Numbered from the stretch's first letter, positions 46,863-60,362 are shown. The stretch is 64,000 nucleotides of DNA from Cephalotus follicularis (GCA_001972305.1 BDDD01000308.1:248001-312000), one strand, 5' to 3'. Made by a program: numbers and translations. The notes: generated by a model not told the origin, from the letters alone.

Positions 46863-47411
46863 TCTGCTGCTTCAAATCAAAATCAAAACTCATATTTATT
46901 TCTAAATTTTAACTATGATGTTGTTGATGATTATAAATCGTTGCTTATGATGTTGATGATGGTAAACGATACACGGTTTAGTTTAAATCAAATTCCAAAA
47001 ATTGACATGATTGCCTACACCCACTCATATTTCTTTGCATCTACCCTTTTGATATTGGGATCCAACTCCTCTTCGTTTGACAAGAGCCCATTGCATTGAC
47101 TTTTGAGATCAACTTTAATTTTTTGATGGCATGAATTTGATTTTTTTTGTTCTATCGAAAATTTGTTTTTCTCTGGTACCAGAGAGGATTTTAATTCCTT
47201 ATCCTGATATGGAAAAAATTTTTAAATGTTGCAACCCAAACCCCAATTGCAATTTAGACATAGAACTAAAACAGACAACTTAAAAAAGTCTTTGAAAATT
47301 ATGATGTATGCAGGTGTTCTATGATTTATACATCAGTACTATCACTGACTGGTGTTTATTCTCGGGACTTGCTAGTGTATACATACCCCAGGAGCTAGTT
47401 GTATAACCTCT
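46863..47411. other. spacer between two convergent genes
   Basis: About 550 bp separate the stop codons of the thioredoxin and H+-ATPase genes and must hold both 3' untranslated regions and polyadenylation sites. No other feature was recognised. Confidence 0.6.
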
Positions 47412-50400
47412 TCAGACAGTGTATGATTGCTGAATTGTCTCTATGTCAAGACCCTTAAGCCTCACCACTGATTCTACATGCCCCTTCAGTGTAGTCAGTT
47501 CTCTCAGTCTGCAAAGCAATGTTAAGGAAGCATATTAGACAGTGAACTTGCATCCTCGTGTTATTGATTTGAAGCATAACATCAGAAGCAGACACGGAAT
47601 TTGTAATTACAACTAAAATAGTTCATTGTCGAAGTTCAGCAAATATACTCAACAAAATTCAATAATCACAAGCTATCTGTACCTTGCAATCTCAGCTCGT
47701 CTTTTTGCCTCTTCAGCCATCTGATTAAGTTCAGTGAAACTGCTGCGGTCACCGAACATCTTGGTTTCGGGTGGTTGCAGCCCATGAAGGGTCCTTTGTG
47801 CATGTGCCCATTTAAGCTCGCGCTCTTCCTTCCCGAAATCTTTTTTCCTTGTGAAGGCAATCTGTAAAACAAAATGACAAAATCCATTATGACCAATCAG
47901 AAACAAACTACATCCTGAAGAAAAAAATAAAAACCATAAAACCAGTGGCATTTATACCCTTTGCTCAATGACAAGATCCCAAGCCCTCCCGCTTATGGCA
48001 TATCGGATGATGAACTTTATAACATCGAGGGGAAAATAGAAGATGAGGTTATAAAGCCAAATGACACCAGCCCAACCCCAACCAATCCCTTCAATTGCAG
48101 CAAAGCCCCAGTTTGCATAGACAGCAATTAGAGTAGCAATCTGTCAATAAATCAAGATAAAAGAAACCCCCACAATTAAGAACAACATGCTGAAGAATTC
48201 AACCAAAAATAGCTTTTCACTAACCAGCTGAGCAATAATGAAGGCCACCACAAGCAACATGCCAGGACGCTCAACAAAAGACCAACTCCTAGATCGTGTC
48301 ACGAATATTAGGGCTTGACTAATGGTGCTCACTTGCAGGTATACAGCTGAGGCAAGCTTTCTATAGTCATCCTCATCCTTGTGTTGAAGGCTTGAAACCC
48401 CAAATGTATGCTGAAAATTATATGGGAAGTGTCAGTCCAAGCAAACTTGGTACAAGCGCAGTAAATTATGACATCATATCCATAAATATGGTAAGAAGCA
48501 GATATGATGTTGATAATATAAAACCAGACCTTACAAATGTCGGACTTTCCAAATACAATAGATCCAAATTACTAAAAAAGAAGATCATTTTATACCACGA
48601 TGAGAATATGTTTGACATCAAGTTTAAGAAGATCTCCTTATTACAACGCATAACCAAATTTCGCAAGATCGAGACGAGGAATGATGTAGCTGTTCCCGAT
48701 CAGATTAGCAAAAGGTATTAAACCCAGAGCATGAACTGCAGAACAGTGCTTTAAGTCCAAAAAATTCAAGATGAAGCACAATTTCTAGAGTACATAGAAT
48801 TCCGGGGGAAGACTATACACGTGCACGCACACACATACACACACACAAGCCATTTAATTAAAATATGAAGGGGAAACAACATCTCAGAGACTGTAACAAG
48901 ATTGAAGGTAATAATGCTTAGGGAAATTTAAACAACGTGATCAAATCGCAACAAATAAACGATGATAATGACCTGCCATTAGCAAATATGAAGACTGTAA
49001 GATAACTTTGTGTTCAAACTACAATCAGAAAACCTTTAAGTTAGCTTATGGAAGAACCATAAAGGAGCCATAAGAATGTGTTTATGTAGCCAATATGACA
49101 AGAAACTGAAATTGCATTAAGACTATAAAACAGGGAAACCTTAAGGACTGCGCACTGCACTGTATTAATTAGCTAACTATAATGATCTAATAATATGCAG
49201 TGCAACTACGTAACTGTTTCTCCTTCCCCGATAATTATTGGGAGTTACAGAAATTCATGGAGACAGTAAACAAGGACAAATAATAAATAAGAAAATTTGT
49301 GTACTTCTGCAATCTGATAGATGATAGAGCCATGTAGAGTGGAAGCAATACTTACGGGGAGAGCCCCTTACCAGTGGATGGCCCATAAATAATGATAGTG
49401 ACTAAAACTCTAGATTGGCATTTCATTATAACCAATCAGACAGCTTTTGAGACGATAAAAGTGAAATGTCAATTTCATGCCTAAACATCAAATGTAACAA
49501 TAGGTTGCCTTACTGGAAAAAAATTGGTTTTGTATGCTGCCCAAAAGAAAATGACTGTCATCATTGCCAAGTAACTACCGAGAATGATGCCAGTGGCGAA
49601 GATCTCAGACAGCTTCCAGCTGTCTGGCAGAGGAGATGGTTTTACTCTGTCCTTTGAAATTGTCATAATGGTACCTAGCACACGTTACACCTTATAAGAA
49701 GTAAAAAAGCAAAGCTATCGAAACCACACTGTTGCCTTCCTACCCCAATATTAAAAGTTCAAGGTAAACATACAAGAAAACAAATAAGGATTTAGCATGC
49801 TGTTAAAGTTTTTAAATTACAACTCGTGCGAAAAAGGCAAAAATGTTCTTGTTTCATAAATTGACTTGATTAAATTTCAAAAAATTGATACATGTTCACG
49901 AGATAAACTAAAGGAGTGTCCTTTTAAGTGTGTCAACAGAAAATATGACCATCAGATAAATTAAGGAAATGCACTTTGAGTGTGTCGAGAAAAATACTAA
50001 CCGTCATTAAGAATTGCAATTATCAGCACCATGAAGGGTGGGAAGTCAAATTTCCATATGAGGGCCAGTAACATGAAACCAAGCTGTGAGAAAAGGACAA
50101 AATTGAAGTATAACAAAGTGAGATAAAAAGCTATATTGACAGGAAACCAATCATTTTCAAGCAGGTTAAAGTTTAACACAGGAAGATAGCCAAAGTAACG
50201 TCCATAAACCAGCACCTAATAACTTACCACAATACGGATTGTGATGGAGACTGCATATATCTGCAAAAAAAAAAAAAAAAGAACTACTAAGTAAAGACCT
50301 ACACACACACACACCTATGAAACATACACAAGCTCCCAAACAGGCATTAAATTTAACTTGGCTGCAAGAAGCTACACAACTATGTAGACTCAATAAGATT

Positions 50401-53400
50401 GACGATTAATTTAATCTGTGTTGAAGTGGACTGAGAAATGTGTTGGTGTGTTAGTGTCTTGAACTAGTCTTGTCAGAAACCTAGGCTCACCGTGTAATTT
50501 TTCATCCTCTGGAATATAGCTCTACTTGTTAGAACAGCACTAATGATAACACTAAGGCCAGGTTCTGTCAGGACAATGTCAGAAGCACTACGAGCTGCAT
50601 CAGTTGCACCAGCAACAGCAATGCCAATGTCAGCCTTCTTAAGAGCAGGAGCATCATTGACGCCATCACCAGTCATTCCACAAATATGTTTCCTAGCTTG
50701 CAAACGTTTCACAATCTCATATTTGTGCTCTGCACCAACAAATGAATGAGGCAAATTAAATAAGCCAGGACAATGGAAAACTATACTCTGGTTGAAATCA
50801 AGGCACACATAGTATCATGTTATGCATGCATAAATCAAACATAATCAGCGGCATTGTGACCCAGTGGTAAGTCCAATAGGACTCTGGCCAGGCATAGGCA
50901 TAGATAATATAATAAATTTATTTTTCAAAAAGAAAGTAAAAACTGAAAACATACCTGGGAAAACACCAGCAAAACCATCCGCCTTCTCAATCAGTTCATC
51001 AACTGGCAAAGTGGCAATCGATTCATCCTTGTTCTGTCCTAACAAGGCAGATGAAGGATACATGTTGGTTCCCATCCCCAGCCGACGCCCTGTTTCCTTT
51101 GCAATTGCTAGTTGATCACCTAGTGGAAATTTTAAAGGTTCAAGCAAAAGGATTGTTAATCTAAATAATCAAGAATAAATCCAAAAACATTTATGAGAGT
51201 GTGAGGATAATAGAATTGAAGAAACAAAAGCTTAGATTAGGCAGATGGTTTTTTTTTTTTTTTTTGGAACAGAAGATTAGGCAGATAATAAATACCATAA
51301 GATAGTCCAATTATTGACACAAGATTCTCATTCAAAACTTTACGAAGATACATTGACCAAGTAAAGCTAGGAAAACATAAATAAAAATTAGACACAAGGT
51401 TTCCAAAGCATTGTCCATGTATCCAACAACATAAAAAGTGATAAGCACCTGTGATCATCTTCACGTTCACCCCAAGATTCAATGCCCTTCGTATGGTCTC
51501 AGCACTATCATGTCTAGGTGGGTCAAACAGAGGCATGAGACCAATAAATTGCCATGGACTCCCTGGACTATCCTTCCTTCCCTCAGGAACTTCCTGTGCA
51601 CAGTTTTGATAAATGTGGCCAACAATAAGATTAACTACATATAAGCAACTTATTTTCGAAATATGTTGAAAACAAATCAATAAATAGGTGGTAAGAGCTG
51701 TATTCCTGTATACAAATTTTACCTGGTATGCTATTGCAAGAGATCGTAAACCTCGCTCGGCGAACTTATCAATGACAGCATGAACTCTACGCTCTATGTC
51801 TGACTTATTGTGTACAAGATTCAAAATCTAAAAAACAAATCACACAGGCTTAGATTTCTTTGAATGACATTTCAAAACATTCAAGACACATAACTACATG
51901 CTTTATGACCCTACCTGCTCAGGTGCACCTTTGCTGACCCGATGCATTTTACCTTCGCCATCAATATATGTCAGAGCTGTTCGCTTATCAGTAGGGTTGA
52001 AGGGAAGAAAGTGAATTTCTTGAATACCAGCTCGCGCCTTAAATACCAAGAAATAAATTAATCAAAGCAGCGGATACCAGAAAGTAACATTGAAGAGAAT
52101 CACTTGATGTCGTTGCAGGCTTATTGAAAGTTTAAGAGACCGCAAAATCAATCAAGCTTCACAACTTTATACTACGAGGAAGGAAATCCCAGAATAAATC
52201 AGTATACCTCCTTTGGATCAGCCAACATTCCCACAATAGCTGCATCTATTGCATCCTGGTTTTCCACTCTAGATGCTCGAGCCGCCATCAGAACGACAGT
52301 GTCTGCTATGACTCCCTTGGCAAAGATCTATGCAGATAAACAGAGGCAAAGAGTTGGAACAGACATCAAAATATATAAAGCAGAAATGGAACCGCAAATT
52401 GCAGCAATTCGTAACAAACCTCAATAAGATTCTTGTCAACTGTAAGCTTGTTCAAAGTCAGAGTTCCAGTTTTGTCGCTGCAAAGTACATCCATGCCTGC
52501 CATTTCTTCAATTGCTGTCATTCTTTTTGTGATAGCTCCCTGCAATAATTAATTAAGAACGATGAGATCATGAGCATTCAAAGTCATCACACTTCCGCAT
52601 CCGTTATAATTTACCTGCTGAGATAACCGATGGGATCCAATTGCCATTGTCACAGATAAAACTGTGGGCATAGCAATAGGAATTCCTCCAATAAGAAGTA
52701 CCAGTAAATTGTCAATTCCAGGACGGTATTCTCTGTGTTGAATTGGAAACATGACTATTATCTCTATAAGCATCCCCACGGCAATGGAACATATACAGAA
52801 ATTACCAATGGCCGTCAAGACCTGTTAGCAAATGCAAAGAGGGAAACATGAATAAATATTGAAATGGAAACAAAATTACAGTGGGTGGGGAATGCTAGAT
52901 ATTAAAAAGCACTCTGATTACCAAAAAATTATTTCTCACAATGCAACAAGTAATTCAACTCATATACATCCCCTTATCTTTACAATTCATATGGTTTGAG
53001 ATCGAGAAACATGCATTTGCATCTCCTTACCTTTTGAAAGTGCCCTTGTTGATTTGTGCTATCCACAAGGTGGGCAGCCTTGCCAAAGAAGGTATGCACA
53101 CCTGTGGCAATGACCACTGCTTCAATCTCTCCTTGTTTGCATGTAGAACCCGAATAAACACCATCACCAGGGCCTTTCGTCACAGGTAGAGACTCGCCCG
53201 TCAGTGCAGACTGCAACACCCAAATACAAAAACTTTAGTCAAACAGCCCAACTTAACCAAATTGCTTAATACTTATTGAACACAACAACAAAAATTAAAA
53301 AGTTACCTGGTCAATTTTCAGTGGATCACCCTCAAGGAGGCGAGCATCTGCAGGAATAATGTCGCCAAGCTTAATACTGATAATATCACCAGGAACAAGA

Positions 53401-54655
53401 ATTGATGCATCCTCCTCAACCCACTTCCCGTCTCTAAGGACCTGAATTAATTGCAGCAAATGCAACCATAACACAAACTAATCGCTCAAATTTACGTTCA
53501 GAAACAAGAAGAATAATTGTATAAAAGAGAAAAATAAAATACCTTAGCTTTGGGAGCGAGATGAGCCATGAGAGCTGCAGCAGCATTACCAGCGTTGTTC
53601 TCCTCTATAAAACTTATGGTAGAATTGATAAGAAGCAAGGTAATAATGCCAACAAAATCTTGCCAATCTGGGGGTTTACCCTGTAAAATTTGAGAGCAAT
53701 ATGGTTTCCAAACATCACAATTCGATTCTACAAGAAGAAGAATAATTTCAAAAATAACTATAAGAAGATATAGCAAATATTTGGTATAAGTCACAGTAAT
53801 CTATTATCTGAGACCTGTACAGAAAATCTCCAAACAAATGAACCTTTAGCAAGTATAACACTCTTATGTCTTCAAAATTTCTAGCACTAAACCAACTTGA
53901 ACATACAGTTCAAAATTTCATTTTCTTCGTACTCCCTTTCAATTTTCTCATAAACCAAATATAGGAATCAGCCAAACAAAAACACTCACTCCTCCATTGG
54001 CAAGTGCAATGGCCATGATAGCAGCAGCTTCCATAACCCATGACAGAGGGTTCCACATAAACCCCAAGAACTTTAAAAACTTGCTCTCCTGCAATATCCA
54101 AAAGAAAAAACAACCAAATACAAATTCATTTTACAGTCAATTACAAACAAACAAACAAACAAAAAACAAAAGGAAGAATAATTATCCAAAACAGTAAAAA
54201 TTAGCTCTGTTACCCAAACTTGTAAAAGAGAAAAAGGAATCTCTTTAGCCTCCACTTATTTTTATCACATCACCAGTATAACACAAAGCATGGAAAGAGT
54301 TGCCCAAGCTATGGAAAAATCTTTATTTCATTAAAAATAAAAAATCGGATAAAGTACCTTTTTTTCCTCAAGCTTGTTGTATCCAAAAATGATAAGCCTC
54401 TGTTCTGCAGCCTCTGTTGTGAGCCCATTAGTACTACACCTCAAAGTCTCAAGCACCTCCTCAAGTGGAACACTTTCCTGCACTCAAAAAAACCCAAACT
54501 TTAACACCCGAAACCAAAATCACCCCACCAAACATCAAACATAAATAATAATCATCACTAATAAGAAAAGAGGGAAAAAATGCTCTGTTTCTCAAAATTA
54601 CTAAATCGACAGCCTCCTTCAACACAGCATCTAAAGCTTCAGCCTTGTTATCCAT
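47412..54655 (-). CDS. PMA: plasma-membrane H+-ATPase (P3A), 21 exons
   Basis: I could join 21 exons with GT-AG borders and consistent phase: 54655-54602, 54477-54358, 54088-53990, 53680-53543, 53441-53307, 53210-53031, 52821-52615, 52539-52420, 52327-52208, 52037-51915, 51827-51723, 51593-51449, 51119-50955, 50729-50491, 50260-50228, 50083-50002, 49674-49514, 48410-48225, 48140-47958, 47861-47683, 47508-47412. They total 956 codons plus stop, the usual length. Motifs: TGES of the actuator domain, [12 protein letters not shown] in M4, CSDKTGT with the phosphorylated Asp, [15 protein letters not shown], and AILNDGTIMTIS, which holds the M6 proton-site Asp. The C-terminal regulatory domain ends QQSYTV, whose Thr is the phosphorylation and 14-3-3 site. 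The protein pumps protons outward using ATP. The N-terminus resembles AHA4/AHA11-type (subfamily I) pumps. No break is seen. Confidence 0.96.
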
Positions 54656-55507
54656 TTTTTACCAGCTTCAAAAAACCAAGACTGGTGGGATTTTAAAAGA
54701 AGAGGAAAGCAAAAGATAAAAAAACAGAGGACTCTGTTTTTCCTCTCTTATTATATTTTAATTTATTATCTCTGTAGTATCTAGTAACTAGTAGCTTCTC
54801 TCTTTGTGGGGGTTTTAGCTGTCTTTTTTTTCCCTCTCTCTAGAATCTTAAAGTGGCAGTTTTGGAAGGGCACAATAGCCACCAACGTAGATTATGTACT
54901 TGGCAAGTACAGTTTTTGCTTCTATTAAATTCCCTCTCTCCTAAATTTCTTCATTTTTAAGAGTTTTAAAGACACATTAGGTGTAGCTTTTCTTTTTTTT
55001 TTTCATTTTGGAAGAGTAGTCTATGTTTTTCACCATTTTTTTTGGCTTTGTTTGTAGTGAGTTGGAGTAACTTGTTAAACACAATACAAACTTAACTTAA
55101 ATTCGATTCAAACACAATAAAAATACGACTTATTAATGCGAATTATCACCTCACGTGGACATGAATTTTTTTTTTCCTTATTCAAAACTTAATAAGTGTT
55201 GATAATATCACAAATGGTTTTACTCTTACATAGAATTTAAATCTATTTATCTATAAAAAAACGCCTAAGATCAATTTGATACTTATTTAAATAAAAAATG
55301 AATGCATGTTTGACTAACATAAGTCTAAGAGTGTTTTGAGCAAATATTAATGGATTAAAAAGTGTTTTCCGGACCAACTCTTGGGCCTCAAAAAGTCCAA
55401 GGAATTTTACTATTTGAATTTAAAATTTTTTTATCAAATAAGTGTTGGTGGTGTTTTTAGGTCCCAAAATGGTTTTGGATTGTCCAAAAATATTATAAAA
55501 CACACTT
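54656..55507 (-). promoter_or_regulatory. upstream region of the H+-ATPase gene
   Basis: On the minus strand the 5' leader is rich in AGAGA and A tracts (54660-54850), typical of a plant 5' untranslated region. TTATATTTTAATTTATTA-like sequence near 54750-54770 could hold the TATA element, but I cannot fix a start site. No ORF belongs here. Confidence 0.4.
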
Positions 55508-56620
55508 AGGACCCGTTTGGTATTGCGGCACCTAAACCAAACACGCTTTTTCCTAACTGTGTAACATTTGGTAATAAACGTCAAAATCACTTCTGTTAAA
55601 ATCACTTTTTTTTAAGTATTTGATACGTTATTTTGTCAACACAGCATAAAAGGCAGCTGCCCAACGCGATTCTCTCCAACCCCTGCACTCATTTCTCTCT
55701 TTCACCATATCTACCCTCTCCTTCTAATTCTTTTCTTCTTTACCAAAACCCACAAAATGAAAACACATCAAAAAGAAAAAAAATTAGAAACCAAATTAGT
55801 TACTGAAATTAACGAATTTTGGCGAGAGATGATGGATTCAAGGGTATTTTCATGTGGAGGTATGGTCGTGGGTTGTATTTGGCAATGGGTTTGGGTGTTG
55901 GAGGGGCTATGGCAACGGTTTTACAGGCTGGTTTGGTGCGGTGACTTCAGTTTCCATCAAGGTGAGTACGCAGCTCTTTGGTTTAATTTTTTTTCTTGTG
56001 TGCCGTCTCATCCTCCCTCTTTCCAGTTTGTGTTTTGATAGTGAGAGTGTGTGCACCTTGTTTCAGAGTATGTTTGTGGGTGTTGGGAGCGGTGGCTCGT
56101 GTGAGGTTGCTTTGTTTCGGTTGATTTGGTTATTATGTTTAAGGGTTGAACAATTTTGGGTATTGAATTTTGCAGGCATATGTATGTTTGATTTTAGTAC
56201 ATGCACTCTTGGTTGTTTGAGATTATGAGTTTGATTGCTTGGGGTTGATATGGTGGCTATGGCACTTGGTTTTTGGTTTTGGGTTTTGCTCTGTTTTGAA
56301 CAATTTAAATGGGAAGGCAGCGGCTGCTTGAGGTTTGGCTTGGTGAGTTAATTTGATGTGTAGTGTCGGTTTGTGGTTGGTGAAGGTTGTCGTGATGTGA
56401 GGCTTGGGTAGGGATGCTGTTGAATAATTTGTGGTGGAATTTTGATGTTTTTGCTTGGTTTTGCTTTTGATAACATAATTTTTTCTCCTAAAAAGTGATT
56501 TTAATCATTTTGTTTACCAAATGCTTTTATAATACCCACAGCACTTTTACCTACAGCACTTTTAGCCACAGAGTTTTTAAAAATGATTTTACACAACACA
56601 CACCAATACCAAACGGACCT
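55508..56620. mobile_element. terminal-inverted-repeat element with possible captured exon
   Basis: The left end AGGACCCGTTTGGTATTG and right end CAATACCAAACGGACCT are inverted repeats differing by an indel and one base. Subterminal stretches repeat AAAATCACTT in inverse orientation. The 1.1-kb interior is GT-rich and contains an open stretch ending in CAAG|GTGAGTACGC (about 55960), like a plant exon-intron border. No transposase or known domain was recognised, and no clear TSD was seen. Confidence 0.5.
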
Positions 56621-56624
56621 TGTA

Positions 56625-57000
56625 TCTGTTTGGTAATGCTTTTGCATTAGCAAAAATACCTTTCAAACTCAATTTTTCTTAAATTAGTGTTTGGTAAAAT
56701 TTTAGCAAAAGTACTTTTAGCAAAAATGCTTTTAGCAAAAATACTTTTGTTTTTAAAATGGGCAAAAGCACTTTTCAAACTGGTCTGGTGAGTTCAGTTT
56801 GAAAAGTACTTTTACCAACAACATATTTATATAACATTTATAATTTCATGTCTATTTCATTTATTTAAAATGTCTACAGCAATTTCAAAAATATATTTAT
56901 CAAACACATATTTACTCCAGAATCACTTTTCAACTTCCTCATAGCACTTTTGACAACAGCATTTTTACTAAAAGTACTTTTACGAAACACACAGTATTAT
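56625..57000. mobile_element. MITE-like AT-rich element
   Basis: This stretch begins TGTTTGGTAATGC and ends with TACGAAACACA. It has many copies of AGCAAAAATACTTTT and its complement facing each other, so it can fold on itself. The boundaries and superfamily are uncertain. Confidence 0.4.
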
Positions 57001-57210
57001 CAAATATAACACTACATTTTTTTCTTGTTTTTTAAAAAAAAATTATGTTTTTGGTTGTTATTGTGACAGGTTGAGTAAGTAATTGAATAAGAATCCACTC
57101 GGTCGATTTTTTGTGTTTTGCAGTTAAGTTTCATGTAATATTGTAATGAAATTTACATCACAGAATAATTCTAATAACTTAATCTTAAAAGATTTTTATG
57201 AAAATGATAT

Positions 57211-58224
57211 TGTAACATCCCTACTGGACCAGGATGTCACCAAACAAATTTACGAACTCACAACAAAGAAAAATACCGACATTTATTTAAGAAAAATATT
57301 TAATAATCCAATGACAATACCATATGCTCAAATTCAAAGTAATAATCAAAATTAAATCTAGAAACTAAAGTCTTAACATGACCACTAATAACTGAAATAA
57401 ATAAACTATGACTGCTAACTAATCATCTAACACATTGGTGATCCTTTTCATCACACTTGCCCCTGATACCCCTGAAAACCTAACGTAAAGAAAAACACAC
57501 GGCTGAGCAAACCTCAGTACGGATATAGAACAGCAAAACAAGTAAATGAACGGTTTAAAGATGAACAATTTTGCAAAAAATCTCAAATAAACATATGTAT
57601 ACATATAACTTTAAAATTTTCACAAAGCAAATAAGAGTTTCCAAACATTTTAATTTCATACTGAGTTCTGAACAAACAGACAAATCCCGTGTACGTACAA
57701 AGCCACACAGGCAATAACATACCAATATGCAATATATATGCAAGGGACTTCCAAGGATCCACATGCATAGCGGAATGACGTGTACGGCACAACACAACCA
57801 ATTCCTAAACAGACGGACAAACAAATATCCTAAGGGCCTATCCATACGTCTCCAAATAAACGTCACACCCACGTGATAATCAAATTATGGATCCAAATTC
57901 CTCTACAAAGGATATAAAGAGAGACGTCGTGGACTGATCATATCACCACAGATGGTGTCATGTCTCCGTGCTAAATAACATGTCTATGGTACCCCTATAG
58001 GTAGTTATCTCAATATGTCAAAAACATTCAAAACATTGATTTTTTCAAAAATCAATTCAAACAAAAAAGAGATTCCAACTAAATTCAATATTTATCAATT
58101 TTGAAATCATTTGTCAAAACGATAATGATTTATCAAATCAAACAAATCTATGTTATCAGACACATGGTTATTCAAAAATCAACTAACTGAATATACAATA
58201 TATATTCACACACACGCGCGCGCG

Positions 58225-58284
<60 letters not shown>

Positions 58285-58420
58285 AAATTGAACAAAACTC
58301 AATATTTAAGTAATCCAAACTCAACTAATTTATTATTACGAAATAATAAAAAAGACGTGATAAGAAACGAAATTCATATATTAATCGATCGAGATTAATA
58401 TACTTAAATAAAAGATCAAT
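57211..58420 (-). mobile_element. LTR fragment of the long-LTR family, copy d
   Basis: It starts TGTAACATCCC after GATAT. CTGAGCAAACCTCAGTACGG (57503) and GAGAGACGTCGT (57919) are shared with copies a and b in the same order as copy a. Beyond about 58420 the similarity is lost and no matching right end or TSD could be found, so the copy is probably truncated. Confidence 0.65.
58207..58284 (+). repeat. compound CA/CG/CA/TA microsatellite
   Basis: Alternating purine-pyrimidine sequence runs for 78 bp: (CA)n, an uninterrupted CG run of about 19 bp (58214-58232), (CA)n, then (TA)n. Confidence 0.95.
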
Positions 58421-59168
58421 TAATATATTGGATATTCTTAAATTTTACTATTATGATTCAATAACACGTGCATTACGAATATCAAATAAATAATAAATGA
58501 ATAAACAGATAAGCAGATCAAACGAAAAAATAAAAACAACAAAGGGCAAGGATGAAACCAATTACTGGACCATGGTTTAGACTTGAATAACATACTATAT
58601 TGAATATTCATGGTACCAAAAGGATTCCTATATGATTTATTGGCTTTGGGCACGTGGATACCAAGAAGGAATTGGGCAATATTTGAAACAGACAATGATA
58701 ACGATTTATCACACCTATACCAATTATGCTCAAAACCAGTATAAGAATTAGACAATGTTGAGACATATCATGGAATATATATAGGCACGGCAACTAAAAG
58801 ATTATTTATATAGGATTAAAATATTGAGATGGTGATGATACTAAAATACACAATGAAGCCTTTGTTGTGCACATAGACCGAGGCGTAAAAGAAAGAGAAA
58901 ATACTAAAATAAAACCATTTGAAAGTGAAGATACGGAGGAAGTGGCCTTGTAAATAAAGATGGTACATTAATGACACCAAGAAGGGTTAGACATGATTGC
59001 ACATTAATGACACCAAAACCAAGTAAAAGGAAAAAAAAAAAAAAGGCAATTAGAGATGGTACTAATGCGAACAAACCAAGAAGTAAGCCTTGTAAATAAA
59101 GAGATTGCGGCATCACCAACTGAGCAATGAATGAATCAAACCAAATTTCGGCAATATAAATCCACTGC
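58421..59168. other. AT-rich stretch without recognised features
   Basis: About 750 bp with no convincing ORF, RNA gene or element end. A short repeat, ACATTAATGACACCAA, occurs twice near 58965 and 59002. Confidence 0.5.
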
Positions 59169-59309
59169 AATAATTGTACCAGTCATTAGATTAAAATCCA
59201 ATGGCTATAAGTGTATCACATTATTGATGATTTTTTGTATTATCCTGCATTTGTAGCCATTGGATTTTAATTCAATGACTGCTCTGCAATAATTGTAGGT
59301 ACAATTATT
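59169..59309. mobile_element. foldback MITE
   Basis: The ends AATAATTGTACC and GGTACAATTATT are perfect inverted repeats, and inner arms TTAAAATCCAATGGCTA / TAGCCATTGGATTTTAA continue the hairpin. The element is 141 bp with no ORF. A duplicated TA could be the target site but this is ambiguous. Confidence 0.65.
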
Positions 59310-59838
59310 ACAGATGATTTGGATTGAAATTTGAGTGTTATTTGTTGCACTGATATCGAGTGGAGAAACAACAAAAAGAAGAGAACAAACCTCCGGAGAC
59401 TACACCGGCTAAGTGTAAAATTGGGAACATGGAGGGTAGTTTAAAAGTGCATGAGTTTTCACCATATTCACAAATTATTATATACTTACTAATAAAATTT
59501 ATAAGGTCAAAACTAATATTATATTAGTTCAACAGATTCAAACTAACAGATCCATATCAAAACTGTTGATACAGAAATTAGTTTCACAATAGTCTTCCAC
59601 ATGTGAAAATTTGATTTGTTGGGAAAAGCGTAGGATGGTCCGAAGAATGTGCTTGACTTTATGTTCTCTTGTCACGCCCCGAACCATGAGGAGGACTCCC
59701 ACGGTCCGACACATGACAAGCCATCCATACAATCCATTTCCATCAACCCAAAATATGCGATAATTTAAAACTTTGAATCAAGCCAGAACAATGCAAGCGG
59801 AATAATCAATCAATCAATATATATATATATACACACTC

Positions 59839-60362
59839 TGTAACGACCCGACCCAATCTTGTGAGGTATTGTCCGCTTTGGGTTCAAGAGATGGCCCCCG
59901 TGTCCCACACGTGGCACTTTGCCCCGCACAGTTTTGTCCTCAAAAGACGCCTCACAAGTTTGAGAAGGGTTTTCACATATATACCAAGGATCTCCCCAGT
60001 ACACTTCCGATGTGGGATGCGGGTCATGACAAACTCCCCCCGTTTAATCTCTGGCGCCCTTTCCAGGGGAGAGGCCAAACAGATCCAAATACCACGACAT
60101 GCTCGTGGTCAGCCCAGAATGACCGCGTATCCGATATAGATGTTGTATTGGGTCAGCTCTGATACCACCTGTAACGACCCGGCCCAATCTTGTGAGGTAT
60201 TGTCTGCTTTGGGTTCAAGAGGTGGCCCCCGTGTCCCACACGTGGCACTTTGCCCCGCACGGTTTTGTCCTCAAAAGGCGCCTCACAAGTTTGAGAAGGG
60301 TTTTCACATATATACCAAGGATCTCCCCAGTACACTTCCAATGTGGGATGCGGGTCATGACA
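59839..60362 (-). mobile_element. TRIM (miniature LTR retrotransposon)
   Basis: Two 193-bp LTRs (59839-60031 and 60170-60362) start TGTAACGACCC and end GGGTCATGACA; by eye they differ at six positions. The 138-bp interior has, on the minus strand, TGGTATCAGAGC (60167-60156) two bases inside the right LTR and the purine tract AAACGGGGGGAGTT next to the left LTR. There is no coding capacity. No clear TSD is visible; a TA/CA microsatellite at the left edge may have changed it. Confidence 0.92.

Noticed and set aside
50850-50900. A-box-like GTGACCCAGTGGTAAG in an H+-ATPase intron
   Set aside because: It could be a truncated SINE, but no B box, tail or duplication was seen.
51237-51824. 195-aa minus-strand frame overlapping the H+-ATPase
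   Set aside because: It reads through an intron between exons 11 and 12; splice borders on both sides give the family sequence instead.
57146-57355. 69-aa plus-strand frame
   Set aside because: It crosses the start of LTR copy d and has no recognisable motif.
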